In this document: positions 1 through 8,501 of the stretch, one piece after another
Numbering within the stretch: position 1 is the stretch's first letter
How the letters are laid out: every line of letters starts with the position of its first letter
Assembly (NCBI RefSeq): GCF_005153485.1
Contig: NZ_CP039740.1
Location: 3,599,001-3,663,000 of the forward strand
Direction: 5' to 3'
From: Pseudolabrys sp. FHR47
GTDB taxonomy: Bacteria > Pseudomonadota > Alphaproteobacteria > Rhizobiales > Xanthobacteraceae
DNA: 64,000 nucleotides
Made by a program: the position numbers and the translations under genes
The notes under the pieces: model-generated
What the model was told of the DNA's origin: nothing
The model's database searches: none
What the model saw: the letters and a program-made list of their open reading frames with translations, nothing else

Positions 1-407
1 CGATCCTCCGGCCGACATTGATCTACGGCGCGGCCGATCCGCATAACGGCTACGGGCCGAACCGCTTCCGCCGTCTCGCCGCCGAGGGCAAGGAAATCGT
101 GCTGTTCGGCGAGGGCGAAGAACGGCGCGATCATGTGCTGATCGACGACGTCGCGGAGATCGTCGTCCGCGTGCTGCGCCACAAGAGCCAGGGCACGCTG
201 AACATCGCGACCGGCGAGGTGCACAGCTTCCGCAGCATCGCCGAAACCATCGCCCGCGCGGCCAGCCCCGCCGTCCCGGTTCGGGGCACCGAGCGCGTCG
301 GGCCCATGCCGCATAACGGCTACCGCGCCTTCGACCCGGCGGCGACCTACGCCGCGTTCCCCGATTTCAAATATGTGTCGATCGGCGACGGCCTCAAACG
401 CGTCTAG
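1..407 (+). CDS. NAD-dependent epimerase/dehydratase, C-terminal part (cut by window edge)
   Basis: This is the C-terminal part of an extended short-chain dehydrogenase that would act on a nucleotide sugar. The frame is open from base 3 (ILRPTLIYG...) and ends at TAG 405-407. RPTLIYG and the later LIDDV and LNIATGEV stretches are typical of the sugar-binding half of such enzymes. The Rossmann fold and YxxxK catalytic motif lie outside the window, so the substrate cannot be judged. It heads the polysaccharide operon, 121 bases before rfbF. A decayed homologous stretch lies at 12461-12553. Confidence 0.75.
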   Translation, partial: ILRPTLIYGAADPHNGYGPNRFRRLAAEGKEIVLFGEGEERRDHVLIDDVAEIVVRVLRHKSQGTLNIATGEVHSFRSIAETIARAASPAVPVRGTERVGPMPHNGYRAFDPAATYAAFPDFKYVSIGDGLKRV

Positions 408-528
408 CGCCGGCCCGGCCCGCACAGGCGGCTTGATGGACCCGCGATTAAAGTGATATCGAGCACCTGACCCTTTCGCGAAAACGCGCCGTCGGGATCA
501 GGCGCCCGGTTCAAAATCGAGCGATACG

Positions 529-1299
529 ATGAAGGTTGTCATTCTGGCGGGCGGCTGGGGCATGCGCCTGCGCGAATATACCGACACCAAGCCAAAGCCC
601 ATGATCGAGATCGGCGGACGGCCGATCCTTTGGCACATCATGAAGATCTATTCGTCGTTCGGCTACAACCAGTTCGTCATCTGCCTCGGCTATCGCGGCT
701 ACATGATCGTCGAATATTTCGCCAATTACGGTTATCACAACGCGGTCGTGAACATCGACATGTCGACCCGCAGCCTCGACGTGCGCAGCGCGGTAACCGA
801 GCCCTGGCAGCTCACTCTGGTCGATACCGGCGAAGGCACGATGACCGGCGGGCGCCTCAAGCGCGTGCGCGACTATATCGGCGACGAGACCTTCTGCATG
901 ACCTATGGCGACGGCGTCGGCGACATCAACATCCCGGCGCTCGTCGATTTTCACCAGCGCCATGGCCGTCATGCGACCGTCACCGCGACGCGGCCGCCGG
1001 CGCGCTTCGGCGCCCTCAATATCGACGACAGCCAGTCGGTCACGCATTTCGAGGAAAAGCCGGTCGGCGATGGCGGCTGGATCAATGGCGGCTTCTTCGT
1101 GCTGTCGCCGAAGGTCTTCGATTACATCGATAACGACCAGACGCCGTGGGAGACAGCGCCGCTGCAGCGGCTGGCCGCCGACAATCAACTCAAGGCCTAT
1201 CGTCACGAGGGGTTCTGGCAGCCCATGGACACTTTGCGCGATCTCAATCTGCTGCAGGAGCTCTGGTCATCGGGCCGGCCACCGTGGAAAAACTGGTGA
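529..1299 (+). CDS. rfbF: Glucose-1-phosphate cytidylyltransferase
   Basis: It makes CDP-glucose from CTP and glucose 1-phosphate, the first step of CDP-activated deoxysugar pathways for O-antigen. The N-terminus carries the nucleotidyltransferase signature LAGGWGMRLREYT followed by TKPKPM (residues 6-25), and a metal-binding aspartate lies in TYGDGVGD (about D128). The 256 residues match the usual RfbF length of about 257. The stop overlaps the start of the next gene (TGATG), so the two are translationally coupled. Classical partners RfbG and RfbH are not recognisable by name nearby; the next gene may fill the dehydratase role. Confidence 0.92.
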   Translation: MKVVILAGGWGMRLREYTDTKPKPMIEIGGRPILWHIMKIYSSFGYNQFVICLGYRGYMIVEYFANYGYHNAVVNIDMSTRSLDVRSAVTEPWQLTLVDTGEGTMTGGRLKRVRDYIGDETFCMTYGDGVGDINIPALVDFHQRHGRHATVTATRPPARFGALNIDDSQSVTHFEEKPVGDGGWINGGFFVLSPKVFDYIDNDQTPWETAPLQRLAADNQLKAYRHEGFWQPMDTLRDLNLLQELWSSGRPPWKNW

Positions 1300-2378
1300 T
1301 GCCGTCGACGCTCATGCAAACGATCATCAAGGAAGACGCCGCCCGGATTGCCGCCGCGCTCGGTGATTCGGTCCATAGCCTCGAAGGCACCACCCTGCTG
1401 GTCACCGGCGGCGCCGGTTTCCTGTGCGGCTATCTCGTCGATGTCCTGGTCGCTCTGAATTCCGATATTCTGCGCAAGCCGGTCAAACTCATCGTTGTCG
1501 ACAATTTCCTGCGCGGCGAGAAAAATCGTCTGGCGCATCTTGCCGATGATCCGAATGTCCGCCTCATCGCGCGTGACGTCACGCAGCCTTACGAAGGGGA
1601 CGACCGTCCGGACTGGATCATTCATGGCGCCTCCGTCGCGTCGCCGACCTACTATCGCATTCATCCGCTGGAGACGATCGACGTCAACGTCAACGGCACG
1701 CGCCATATGCTCGATCTGGCGAAGCGCGCCGATGCGCGCAGCGTAATCGTTCTCTCCTCGAGCGAAATCTACGGCGATCCCGATCCGGCCTTCATCCCGA
1801 CGCCGGAACATTACCGCGGCAATGTGTCGTGCACCGGTCCGCGCGCCTGCTACGACGAGAGCAAGCGCCTGTCGGAAACACTGGCGGTGGGCTATCACGA
1901 CAAGCACAAGGTGCCGGTCAAGATCATCCGCCCCTTCAATGTCTATGGTCCCGGCCAACGGCTCGACGACAAGCGCATCGTTCCCGATCTCGTATCGTCG
2001 GGCCTGCGCGGCGAACCGATCGTGCTTTATTCGGATGGACGCGCGACGCGCTCATTCTGCTATGCCTCCGATTTCATCGCCGGCATGCTCATCGTCATGC
2101 TGCGCGGCCAGGACGGAGAACCCTATAACGTCGGCAACGACGCCGAGATTTCGATCCGCGAGGTGAGCCAGACCGTCGCCAGGATCGCTTCGGATCCGCC
2201 GCTGGCCGTCGAATTTCGCGTCAGCCAGGACCCGCATTATCTGACCGACAATCCGCAGCGGCGCTGCCCCGATCTGTCCAAGCTGCGCGCGCTCGGCTAC
2301 GCACCGGCGATCGATCTCGAGGAAGGCCTGCGCCGCACCATGCGGTCTTATGGCTGGACCGAGCGAGAAACGGCATAG
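1299..2378 (+). CDS. NAD-dependent nucleotide-sugar dehydratase/epimerase (extended SDR)
   Basis: An extended short-chain dehydrogenase of 359 residues, cytoplasmic. The nucleotide-binding TGGAGF lies at residues 36-41, the catalytic pair at Y185/K189 (YDESK), and LSSSEIYG just upstream supplies the serine. The start at ATG 1299 overlaps the rfbF stop; an in-frame extension upstream lies inside rfbF and is rejected. Sequence style is closest to UDP-glucuronate decarboxylase or dTDP/CDP-glucose 4,6-dehydratase families. Since rfbF precedes it and ugd follows, it could act on CDP-glucose or on UDP-glucuronate; the sequence alone does not decide. Confidence 0.85.
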   Translation: MPSTLMQTIIKEDAARIAAALGDSVHSLEGTTLLVTGGAGFLCGYLVDVLVALNSDILRKPVKLIVVDNFLRGEKNRLAHLADDPNVRLIARDVTQPYEGDDRPDWIIHGASVASPTYYRIHPLETIDVNVNGTRHMLDLAKRADARSVIVLSSSEIYGDPDPAFIPTPEHYRGNVSCTGPRACYDESKRLSETLAVGYHDKHKVPVKIIRPFNVYGPGQRLDDKRIVPDLVSSGLRGEPIVLYSDGRATRSFCYASDFIAGMLIVMLRGQDGEPYNVGNDAEISIREVSQTVARIASDPPLAVEFRVSQDPHYLTDNPQRRCPDLSKLRALGYAPAIDLEEGLRRTMRSYGWTERETA

Positions 2379-2385
2379 GACGGGG

Positions 2386-3750
2386 ATGAAGGTCGCTGTC
2401 GTCGGCACGGGATATGTGGGGCTTGTCACCGGGGCCTGCCTTGCCTCGCTCGGCCACCACGTCGTCTGCGTCGACCGCGATCAGAAGCGGATCGATACCG
2501 TCAATGCCGGTCAAGCCCCCTTCCATGAAGACGGTCTGAATGCGCTCATCTCTCAAGCATTGGCCGACGGCCGCCTGACGGGCACCACCGATCTGCGCGC
2601 GGCACTGACGGACGCCGATGTCTCCATCATCGCCGTCGGCACACCCTCCACCGGCGGACGCATCGATCTTTCCGCCGTCGAGCAGGCGGCCCGCGACGTC
2701 GGCCGCCTGCTCCCGGCGCTCGGGCGCTATCATACGGTGGTGTTGAAAAGCACCTGCGTGCCGGGCACCGCCGACACCATGCTGCGCTCGGTGCTCGAAC
2801 GGGAATCCGGGCTCACAGCCGGCGCTTTCGGCCTGTGCATGAATCCGGAATTCCTGCGTGAAGGCGCCGCAGTCCGGGATTTCCTCGAGGCCGACCGCAT
2901 TGTCATCGGCGCCTTTGACGAGCGGTCGGCGGCAGCGCTGCAAACGCTCTACAGCGAGCTCGATTGCCCGAAGCTGGTGACGACGTTGCGCAATGCCGAG
3001 ATGATCAAATACACCGCCAATACGCTGCTCGCGACCCTGATTTCGTTCAGCAACGAAATCGCCGCGCTCTGCGAGGCGGTGCCGGGGCTCGACGAACGCG
3101 TCGTGATGGAAGGCGTTCATCTTGACCGCCGCCTCACGCCCCTGGTCGATGGCCGGCCGGTCCGTGCCGGCATCCAGAGCTATCTGCGCGCCGGCATTGG
3201 CTATGGCGGCAGTTGCTTCCCGAAAGACACCCAGGCACTGCAAGAATTCGCGCGCGACGCCGCTGTCACAACGCCGCTGCTCGACGCCGTCATTTCGACC
3301 AACGATGCGCGGGCCGAAAGAATTCTGGATATCGTCGCCCGGCACACCGGTGAACTCCGCGGCAAGCGGATCGCCCTGCTCGGCCTCGCTTTCAAGCCGG
3401 GCACCGACGACGTGAGAGAGTCGCCGGGCTTGCGCCTGGGACATCTTCTTGTCGCGCGCGGCGCCCAGGTCGTCGCCTGGGATCCGATCGCCATCGAGCC
3501 GGCCCGTGGCGTTCTCCCGGGCAGCGTCGAATACACCGACGATCTGGATGTCGCGCTGGCCGGTGCCGAGGCCGCGCTGATCGCCACGGCATGGCCGCAA
3601 CTTGCCGCCTATGATTGGCGGCAAGGCATCGCGCAAATGGCGCAGCCGATCATTTTCGACGGGCGCGGCATTCTGTCGAGCGACAGCCTGCCGGCCGGAA
3701 CGCTTTATCTGGGTGTCGGTCGCGCCTCAAAAGCGGCCGCGCGCCCATGA
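2386..3750 (+). CDS. ugd: UDP-glucose 6-dehydrogenase
   Basis: It oxidises UDP-glucose to UDP-glucuronate with two NAD, supplying acidic sugar for surface polysaccharide. The N-terminal Rossmann motif is VVGTGYVG (residues 5-12), NPEFLREG lies mid-protein, and the catalytic cysteine is C277 in GYGGSCFPKD. Start ATG 2386 follows a purine-rich ribosome site (AGGACGGGG); an earlier in-frame ATG would overlap the previous gene. Length (454 residues) is normal. Its stop overlaps the next start (ATGA). Confidence 0.93.
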   Translation: MKVAVVGTGYVGLVTGACLASLGHHVVCVDRDQKRIDTVNAGQAPFHEDGLNALISQALADGRLTGTTDLRAALTDADVSIIAVGTPSTGGRIDLSAVEQAARDVGRLLPALGRYHTVVLKSTCVPGTADTMLRSVLERESGLTAGAFGLCMNPEFLREGAAVRDFLEADRIVIGAFDERSAAALQTLYSELDCPKLVTTLRNAEMIKYTANTLLATLISFSNEIAALCEAVPGLDERVVMEGVHLDRRLTPLVDGRPVRAGIQSYLRAGIGYGGSCFPKDTQALQEFARDAAVTTPLLDAVISTNDARAERILDIVARHTGELRGKRIALLGLAFKPGTDDVRESPGLRLGHLLVARGAQVVAWDPIAIEPARGVLPGSVEYTDDLDVALAGAEAALIATAWPQLAAYDWRQGIAQMAQPIIFDGRGILSSDSLPAGTLYLGVGRASKAAARP

Positions 3751-4694
3751 CGGACCCGATCGCGCGACTGCCCGACAACCTTCCCTTCATTTTCATTTCC
3801 GCCTGGAACGACAGCGGCGGCGGATTTTGTCATCGACTGTTCGACGGCCATCCGCAACTGGCAGTCTATCCGTTCGAACTGCAACTCGGCACGCACCGCG
3901 TCGGCGACGCCTTCAAGTCCTGGTTTCACGACAAGTACCGCTGGCCGGTCTTCGATGCGCCCGATCGCATGACGACCTATGAGATCTTCGATGCCATCAT
4001 CGACGACGAGACCAAATCGGTGCTGCGTGAGCCCGCGAATGCCAAGCATAGCGCCTATCAATTGAACTTCGCGATGGCAGACTGGCGCACGGCCTTCGCG
4101 CGCCGTCTCGATGGCAAGGAGCATACCCGGCCGGCCATCGTCTCGGCTTATGTGGCCGCGCTGCTGGATGCCTGGCGCGAGCGCCGCACCAGCGGACAGG
4201 AGCGCTTTGTCCTCGGCCATTGTCCGGCGATCGTGCTTGATGCCGATCTCATTCTCGCTGAAATGCCGGCGGCGCGCATGATCCATGTCGTGCGGTCTCC
4301 GGTCGGCGGGTTTGTCGACATGCGCAGAAGGCGTCCCGAAGTCGATCTCGCGGCCTATTGCCGCAAATGGTCGATGATCAACACGCTCGGTTTCGCCTAT
4401 GCGGGAAAGTATCCGGCACGGGTCAAAACTTTGCGCTTCATCGACCTGCTAAACGATCGCCGTGCGACCCTTGAAGCTACCTGCTCATGGCTCGGACTTT
4501 CGTGGGACGACGGTTTGATGGCGCCGACCTGGAACGGCCAGCCTCTCGCGGCGATGCATCCCTTCGGCGGTGTACCGGAGATTTCGAGCGCCCATGAACG
4601 CGCCTGCTTCGATGCGTTGAGCGCCGACGAGCGCCGCTATATTTTCGACCGGACCGCGGCGGCCCGCGAACTTTTCGATCTCGGCGAGGCGTAA
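3747..4694 (+). CDS. Sulfotransferase family protein
   Basis: Predicted PAPS-dependent sulfotransferase of 315 residues. The N-terminus (about residues 16-36, FISAWNDSGGGFCHRLFDGHP) resembles the 5'-phosphosulfate loop, and HVVRSPVGGFVDMRRRRPE resembles the 3'-phosphate-binding segment with its Arg-Ser pair. ATG 3747 overlaps the ugd stop, so it belongs to the same operon. In this context it may sulfate a glycan (inference); the acceptor cannot be read from sequence. Confidence 0.75.
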   Translation: MTDPIARLPDNLPFIFISAWNDSGGGFCHRLFDGHPQLAVYPFELQLGTHRVGDAFKSWFHDKYRWPVFDAPDRMTTYEIFDAIIDDETKSVLREPANAKHSAYQLNFAMADWRTAFARRLDGKEHTRPAIVSAYVAALLDAWRERRTSGQERFVLGHCPAIVLDADLILAEMPAARMIHVVRSPVGGFVDMRRRRPEVDLAAYCRKWSMINTLGFAYAGKYPARVKTLRFIDLLNDRRATLEATCSWLGLSWDDGLMAPTWNGQPLAAMHPFGGVPEISSAHERACFDALSADERRYIFDRTAAARELFDLGEA

Positions 4695-4699
4695 GAGCG

Positions 4700-5848
4700 A
4701 TGCATCGCAAGCAATATGTCCAGGAAACCCGCAATCTGGCGCTGTCCGATCCGAGCCAGACCGATATCGAGCCGCTGCTCGAGGCCAAGGTCGAAGGCCC
4801 GTTCTGGGATCTGCTGCAGCAGCTCGACCTGTCGCTCGCGGTATCGCGCGAATACGAACATTTCATCACGCTGCTGTCCGGCGATGGCGGCAAGTCCCAC
4901 GTCACCGCGCTCGAACTGCCGCATCCTTCCGGCATGTTCTACGATACCGGCACCGGTGAATTGATCGTCAGCAGCACGCGCACGCCCAACCAGATCTTCT
5001 GGCTGCGCCCCCTCGGTGATCGCGACTTCGAACGCGATGTCGTCCCGGCCGACATGACGCGGCCGGATGGAACCGTCTTTATGCCATACCGCAGCCTGCT
5101 GCTGCCGGGCACACTCTATATTCACGACATCGTCGTCATCGGCCGCGATCTGTTCGCCACCGTGACCGGTCACAACTTCCTCGCCAAACTCGATCCGCTC
5201 TCCGGCTGGGAGCGCGTGTGGTGGCCGGCCTGCGTCGACGGCCTTGGCCGCGCCAGCTTCGATCAGAACTATCTTCAGCTCAATTCGATCGCCTGCGGCG
5301 CGAGCCCCGAGACCAGCTATTACACCGGCTTTTCCGATGAAGTGACCGGGGCGAAGCCGTGGAAAGCCGGCTATGGTCCCAAGGGCAAGGGCGTCGTTTT
5401 CGACGGCGCGTCGCGCCAGGTTCTGTTGCGCGGCCTCACCTGCCCGCATTCCGCCAAGCTGCGCGACGGCAAGCTCTGGCTGCTCAACAGCGGCTACGGT
5501 GAAGTCGGCTATGTCGATCCGCATGCGCCACCCCCGCGTTATGAGGTCGTCACGCGGCTGCCCGGCTTTACGCGGGGACTGGCTTTCGCCGGCGATTATG
5601 CGTTTGTCGGTCTGTCGAAGGTCATCGACTTTTACGAGCCTTACGCGCCCGGTCTCAAGCCGAAGGAAACGATCTGCGGCATCGTCGCGCTCGACCTTCG
5701 CACCGGCCAAACCGTTGCAACGCTCGAATGGCCGCCCGGCTATCAGATCTACGACGTGCAGACCATGCCGCACGTCGCGAAGCCGATCCTGCCGCGCAAA
5801 CCCAGTAATGACGACGGCATCAACCGCCTGCTGCGCTACCTGGGTTGA
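4700..5848 (+). CDS. DUF4915/TIGR03032-like beta-propeller protein
   Basis: A 382-residue protein of unknown function. The segment CPHSAKLRDGKLWLLNSGYG, followed by VGYVD, LPGFTRGLAF and YAFVGLSK, is the typical core of the TIGR03032 (DUF4915) family, which reads as repeated propeller blades. No signal peptide or membrane segment is visible. It starts 6 bases after the sulfotransferase and ends just before an epimerase, so it is an internal member of the polysaccharide operon. Its role could be scaffolding or modification of the glycan; I cannot assign it. Confidence 0.7.
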   Translation: MHRKQYVQETRNLALSDPSQTDIEPLLEAKVEGPFWDLLQQLDLSLAVSREYEHFITLLSGDGGKSHVTALELPHPSGMFYDTGTGELIVSSTRTPNQIFWLRPLGDRDFERDVVPADMTRPDGTVFMPYRSLLLPGTLYIHDIVVIGRDLFATVTGHNFLAKLDPLSGWERVWWPACVDGLGRASFDQNYLQLNSIACGASPETSYYTGFSDEVTGAKPWKAGYGPKGKGVVFDGASRQVLLRGLTCPHSAKLRDGKLWLLNSGYGEVGYVDPHAPPPRYEVVTRLPGFTRGLAFAGDYAFVGLSKVIDFYEPYAPGLKPKETICGIVALDLRTGQTVATLEWPPGYQIYDVQTMPHVAKPILPRKPSNDDGINRLLRYLG

Positions 5849-5852
5849 CGCT

Positions 5853-6776
5853 ATGCGTGTCCTCCTGACCGGCGCCACGGGATTTGTAGGTTCGCATGTG
5901 CTGGATCGCCTGGTCGCGGATGGCCATCAAGTCGCCTGCCTGTTGCGGCCCAGCTCCGACCCCTGGCGCATCGCCGCGCATCTCCCGCGCATCACCGTGA
6001 TTACCGGCGATCTGGCCGCGATCGAGGACATCAACGCACTGTCGGCTTTCAGGCCGGAGGCCACGATCCATCTTGCTTGGCAAGGTGTCGGCAATCGTCA
6101 CCGCGACGACCCGCGTCAACATGACAACATCGCGCAAAGCCTGGCCCTGATGCAGCGCTGTGCGGCGGCCGGCGTGCGTACCTGGATCGCGCTGGGCTCG
6201 CAGGCCGAATACGGCCCCTGCGCCGAGCCGATCGACGAAAGCACCGCGACCCGGCCGACCAATGCCTATGGCAAGGCCAAACTTCAGGCCGCCCAGGACA
6301 GCGCCGCGGCCGCGGCTGGCCTCGGCTTGCGCTTTGCCTGGCTCAGGCTGTTTTCCTCCTACGGCCCGAAAGATGACGCCGCCTGGCTGATCCCATTCCT
6401 GTGCCTGTCGCTGTTGAAGGGGCAGCGTCCGGCGCTGACGGCGGGCGAACAGCTCTGGGATTTTCTCTACATCACCGATGTGGCGCGTGGCATAGTCGCG
6501 GTGATGAACAATTCGCAGGCGCAAGGCATTTTCAATCTGGGTGCGGGACAAGCGGTTCCGCTCCGGCATGTCGTTGAGGCGATCCGCGATCGCATCGATC
6601 CGGCCCTGCCGCTTGGCCTCGGAGACGTCCCCTATCGGCCGGATCAAGTCATGCGGCTCAAGGCCGATATTTCCCGCCTGAGCGAGGCCACCGGCTGGCG
6701 GCCTCTGGTCGGCCTCGACGCCGGCCTGGCCGAGACGATCGAATGGTACCGGACCCATGTCGACCGCTACTCGTGA
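5853..6776 (+). CDS. NAD-dependent epimerase/dehydratase (extended SDR)
   Basis: A 307-residue extended SDR beginning MRVLLTGATGFVGSHV, with the Rossmann glycines at residues 7-13. ALGSQAEYGP and NAYGKAKLQ supply the Ser and Tyr-x-x-x-Lys catalytic elements. Start ATG 5853 follows the previous stop by 4 bases; a longer in-frame reading upstream runs inside the preceding gene and is rejected. It overlaps the transketolase gene by 20 bases, supporting one transcript. Likely acts on a nucleotide-linked sugar of the local polysaccharide pathway. Confidence 0.85.
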   Translation: MRVLLTGATGFVGSHVLDRLVADGHQVACLLRPSSDPWRIAAHLPRITVITGDLAAIEDINALSAFRPEATIHLAWQGVGNRHRDDPRQHDNIAQSLALMQRCAAAGVRTWIALGSQAEYGPCAEPIDESTATRPTNAYGKAKLQAAQDSAAAAAGLGLRFAWLRLFSSYGPKDDAAWLIPFLCLSLLKGQRPALTAGEQLWDFLYITDVARGIVAVMNNSQAQGIFNLGAGQAVPLRHVVEAIRDRIDPALPLGLGDVPYRPDQVMRLKADISRLSEATGWRPLVGLDAGLAETIEWYRTHVDRYS

Positions 6777-7581
6777 ACTCGCGCGCCATTTGCGCGCCCG
6801 CACGCTGCGGATGGTCCATCGCGCCAAGGCCTCGCATGTCGGCTCGTGCTTTTCGGCCGCCGATATCCTCGCCGTGTTGTATGGCGAGGTGCTGAAGGTC
6901 GATCCGTCGCGCCCGGACTGGGCCGACCGTGATCGCTTCATCATGAGCAAGGGCCACGCCGCCGCCATCCTCTATGCGGTGCTTGCGGCCAAAGGTTTCT
7001 TTGCGGACGAACTGCTCGACAGCTACAGCCAGGATGGTTCGCAGCTCGCCGGCCACGTCACCGCGACGGTACCGGGCATCCAGGTGTCGACAGGCTCGCT
7101 CGGTCATGGCCTGCCGATCGGCTGTGGCATGGCGCTGGCCGCAAAGCACGATCGCAAGGACTGGCGGGTCTTCGTCGTCATGAGCGACGGCGAGTGCAAT
7201 GAAGGCTCGAACTGGGAGGCTGCCTTGTTCGGCGCCAGGTTCGGCCTCGACAATCTTGTCGCCATCATCGACTACAACAAGCTTCAGGGCTTTGGCGGCA
7301 GCGACGACGTGCTGGGGCTGGCGCCGCTTGCCGACAAATGGAAGAGCTTCGGCTGGACCGTCATTGAACTCGACGGCCACGATCACGACGCGCTGACGGC
7401 GGCGGCGGCGCGCTCGGCGGCAAAGCCCGGCAAGCCGACCATGATCGTCGCCCACACCACCAAGGGCAAAGGCGTGAGCTTCATGGAAGGCAGCCTCGCC
7501 TGGCACTACAAGTCTCCCTCCGATGCCGATTTCGCCGCCGCTCTCGCCGAAATCGAAGCCGAGGGAGCTCGGCCCTCGTGA
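6757..7581 (+). CDS. Transketolase-like protein, N-terminal subunit
   Basis: The thiamine-diphosphate-binding half of a split transketolase, 274 residues. Visible motifs are MSKGHAAAILYAVLA, the glycine-rich GSLGHGLPIGCGMALA, and the cofactor/metal motif SDGECNEGSNWEA (residues 143-155). It is half the length of housekeeping transketolase and directly precedes the C-terminal half. Split pairs of this kind occur in biosynthetic clusters. Embedded among nucleotide-sugar genes it may transfer a two-carbon unit to a sugar intermediate (inference). The start overlaps the previous gene by 20 bases. Confidence 0.88.
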   Translation: MSTATRELARHLRARTLRMVHRAKASHVGSCFSAADILAVLYGEVLKVDPSRPDWADRDRFIMSKGHAAAILYAVLAAKGFFADELLDSYSQDGSQLAGHVTATVPGIQVSTGSLGHGLPIGCGMALAAKHDRKDWRVFVVMSDGECNEGSNWEAALFGARFGLDNLVAIIDYNKLQGFGGSDDVLGLAPLADKWKSFGWTVIELDGHDHDALTAAAARSAAKPGKPTMIVAHTTKGKGVSFMEGSLAWHYKSPSDADFAAALAEIEAEGARPS

Positions 7582-8501
7582 GAACCGCTTTCGTCAAGAG
7601 CCTGTGCGATCTCGCCGCCGCCGATGACCGCATCTGGCTGGTCTCGGGCGACCTCGGCTACGGCACGCTGGAGCCGTACCTCGAGCGTGTTCCCGATCGC
7701 TTCATCAATGCCGGCGTCGCCGAGCAGAACATGATCGGGGTCGCCGCGGGACTGGCGATGACCGGCAAGATCGTGTTCGTCTATTCGATCGCCAATTTCC
7801 CGACCTTGCGCTGCCTCGAGCAGATCAGAAACGACGTCTGCTATCATCAGGCGCGCGTTCACATCGTTGCCGTCGGCGGCGGCTTTACTTACGGCGCGCA
7901 AGGCTACACGCATCATGGCGTCGAGGACCTCGCCATCCTCGGGGCACTGCCGGAGCTGACGGTGCTGGCGCCCGGCGATCCGGTCGAAGCCCGACTCTTG
8001 GTGCCGCAGATGATCGATCTTCCCGGCCCGAGCTATCTGCGTCTCGGCCGCGCCGGGGAACAGGTCGTCCATGGCGGCGACGTCCCGGACGTCCGGATCG
8101 GACAGGCCACCCTGGTCCGCAAGGGCACTCGCCTCACCTTCATCAGCATTGGCGCGATGCTCCCCGTCGCCCTCGCGGCCGCGGACCAGTTGGCGGCCGA
8201 AGGCATCGATGCCCGCGTCCTGTCGATGCACACCTTGAAACCATTGGACAAATTGGCGGTCATGACCGCGGTTCATGAAACCGGCGCCATCGTCACGGTC
8301 GAGGAACACACCCCCCACGGCGGGCTTGGCTCGCGCGTTGCCGATGTTCTGATAAGCGAAGGCGTGTTGCCGCGCTTTGCCCAATTCGCCATTCCGCCGG
8401 GCCTGACCAAGACCGTCGGGTCTCAATCCTATTTGCGAAGCTTGATGGGCGACCTTGCGCAAACGGCGCGTCAGCTCATTGGAAACGGGGACCGGGCATG
8501 A
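7578..8501 (+). CDS. Transketolase-like protein, C-terminal subunit
   Basis: The pyrimidine-binding and C-terminal domains of the split transketolase, 307 residues. INAGVAEQNMIGVAAGLA carries the catalytic glutamate E49 that activates thiamine diphosphate, and SYLRLGRAGEQ plus VVTVEEHTPHGGLGS belong to the C-terminal region. The GTG start overlaps the stop of the N-terminal subunit (GTGA), which suits equal synthesis of two subunits. The end overlaps the glycosyltransferase start by 4 bases. Confidence 0.88.
   Translation: MRTAFVKSLCDLAAADDRIWLVSGDLGYGTLEPYLERVPDRFINAGVAEQNMIGVAAGLAMTGKIVFVYSIANFPTLRCLEQIRNDVCYHQARVHIVAVGGGFTYGAQGYTHHGVEDLAILGALPELTVLAPGDPVEARLLVPQMIDLPGPSYLRLGRAGEQVVHGGDVPDVRIGQATLVRKGTRLTFISIGAMLPVALAAADQLAAEGIDARVLSMHTLKPLDKLAVMTAVHETGAIVTVEEHTPHGGLGSRVADVLISEGVLPRFAQFAIPPGLTKTVGSQSYLRSLMGDLAQTARQLIGNGDRA

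Noticed and set aside
474..483. 10-bp palindrome TTTCGCGAAA before rfbF
   Set aside because: Too short to be distinguished from chance in this composition; no regulator nearby to read it.
1146..1298. Upstream extension of the dehydratase/epimerase gene
   Set aside because: It would overlap rfbF extensively, and ATG 1299 coupled to the rfbF stop gives the normal family N-terminus.
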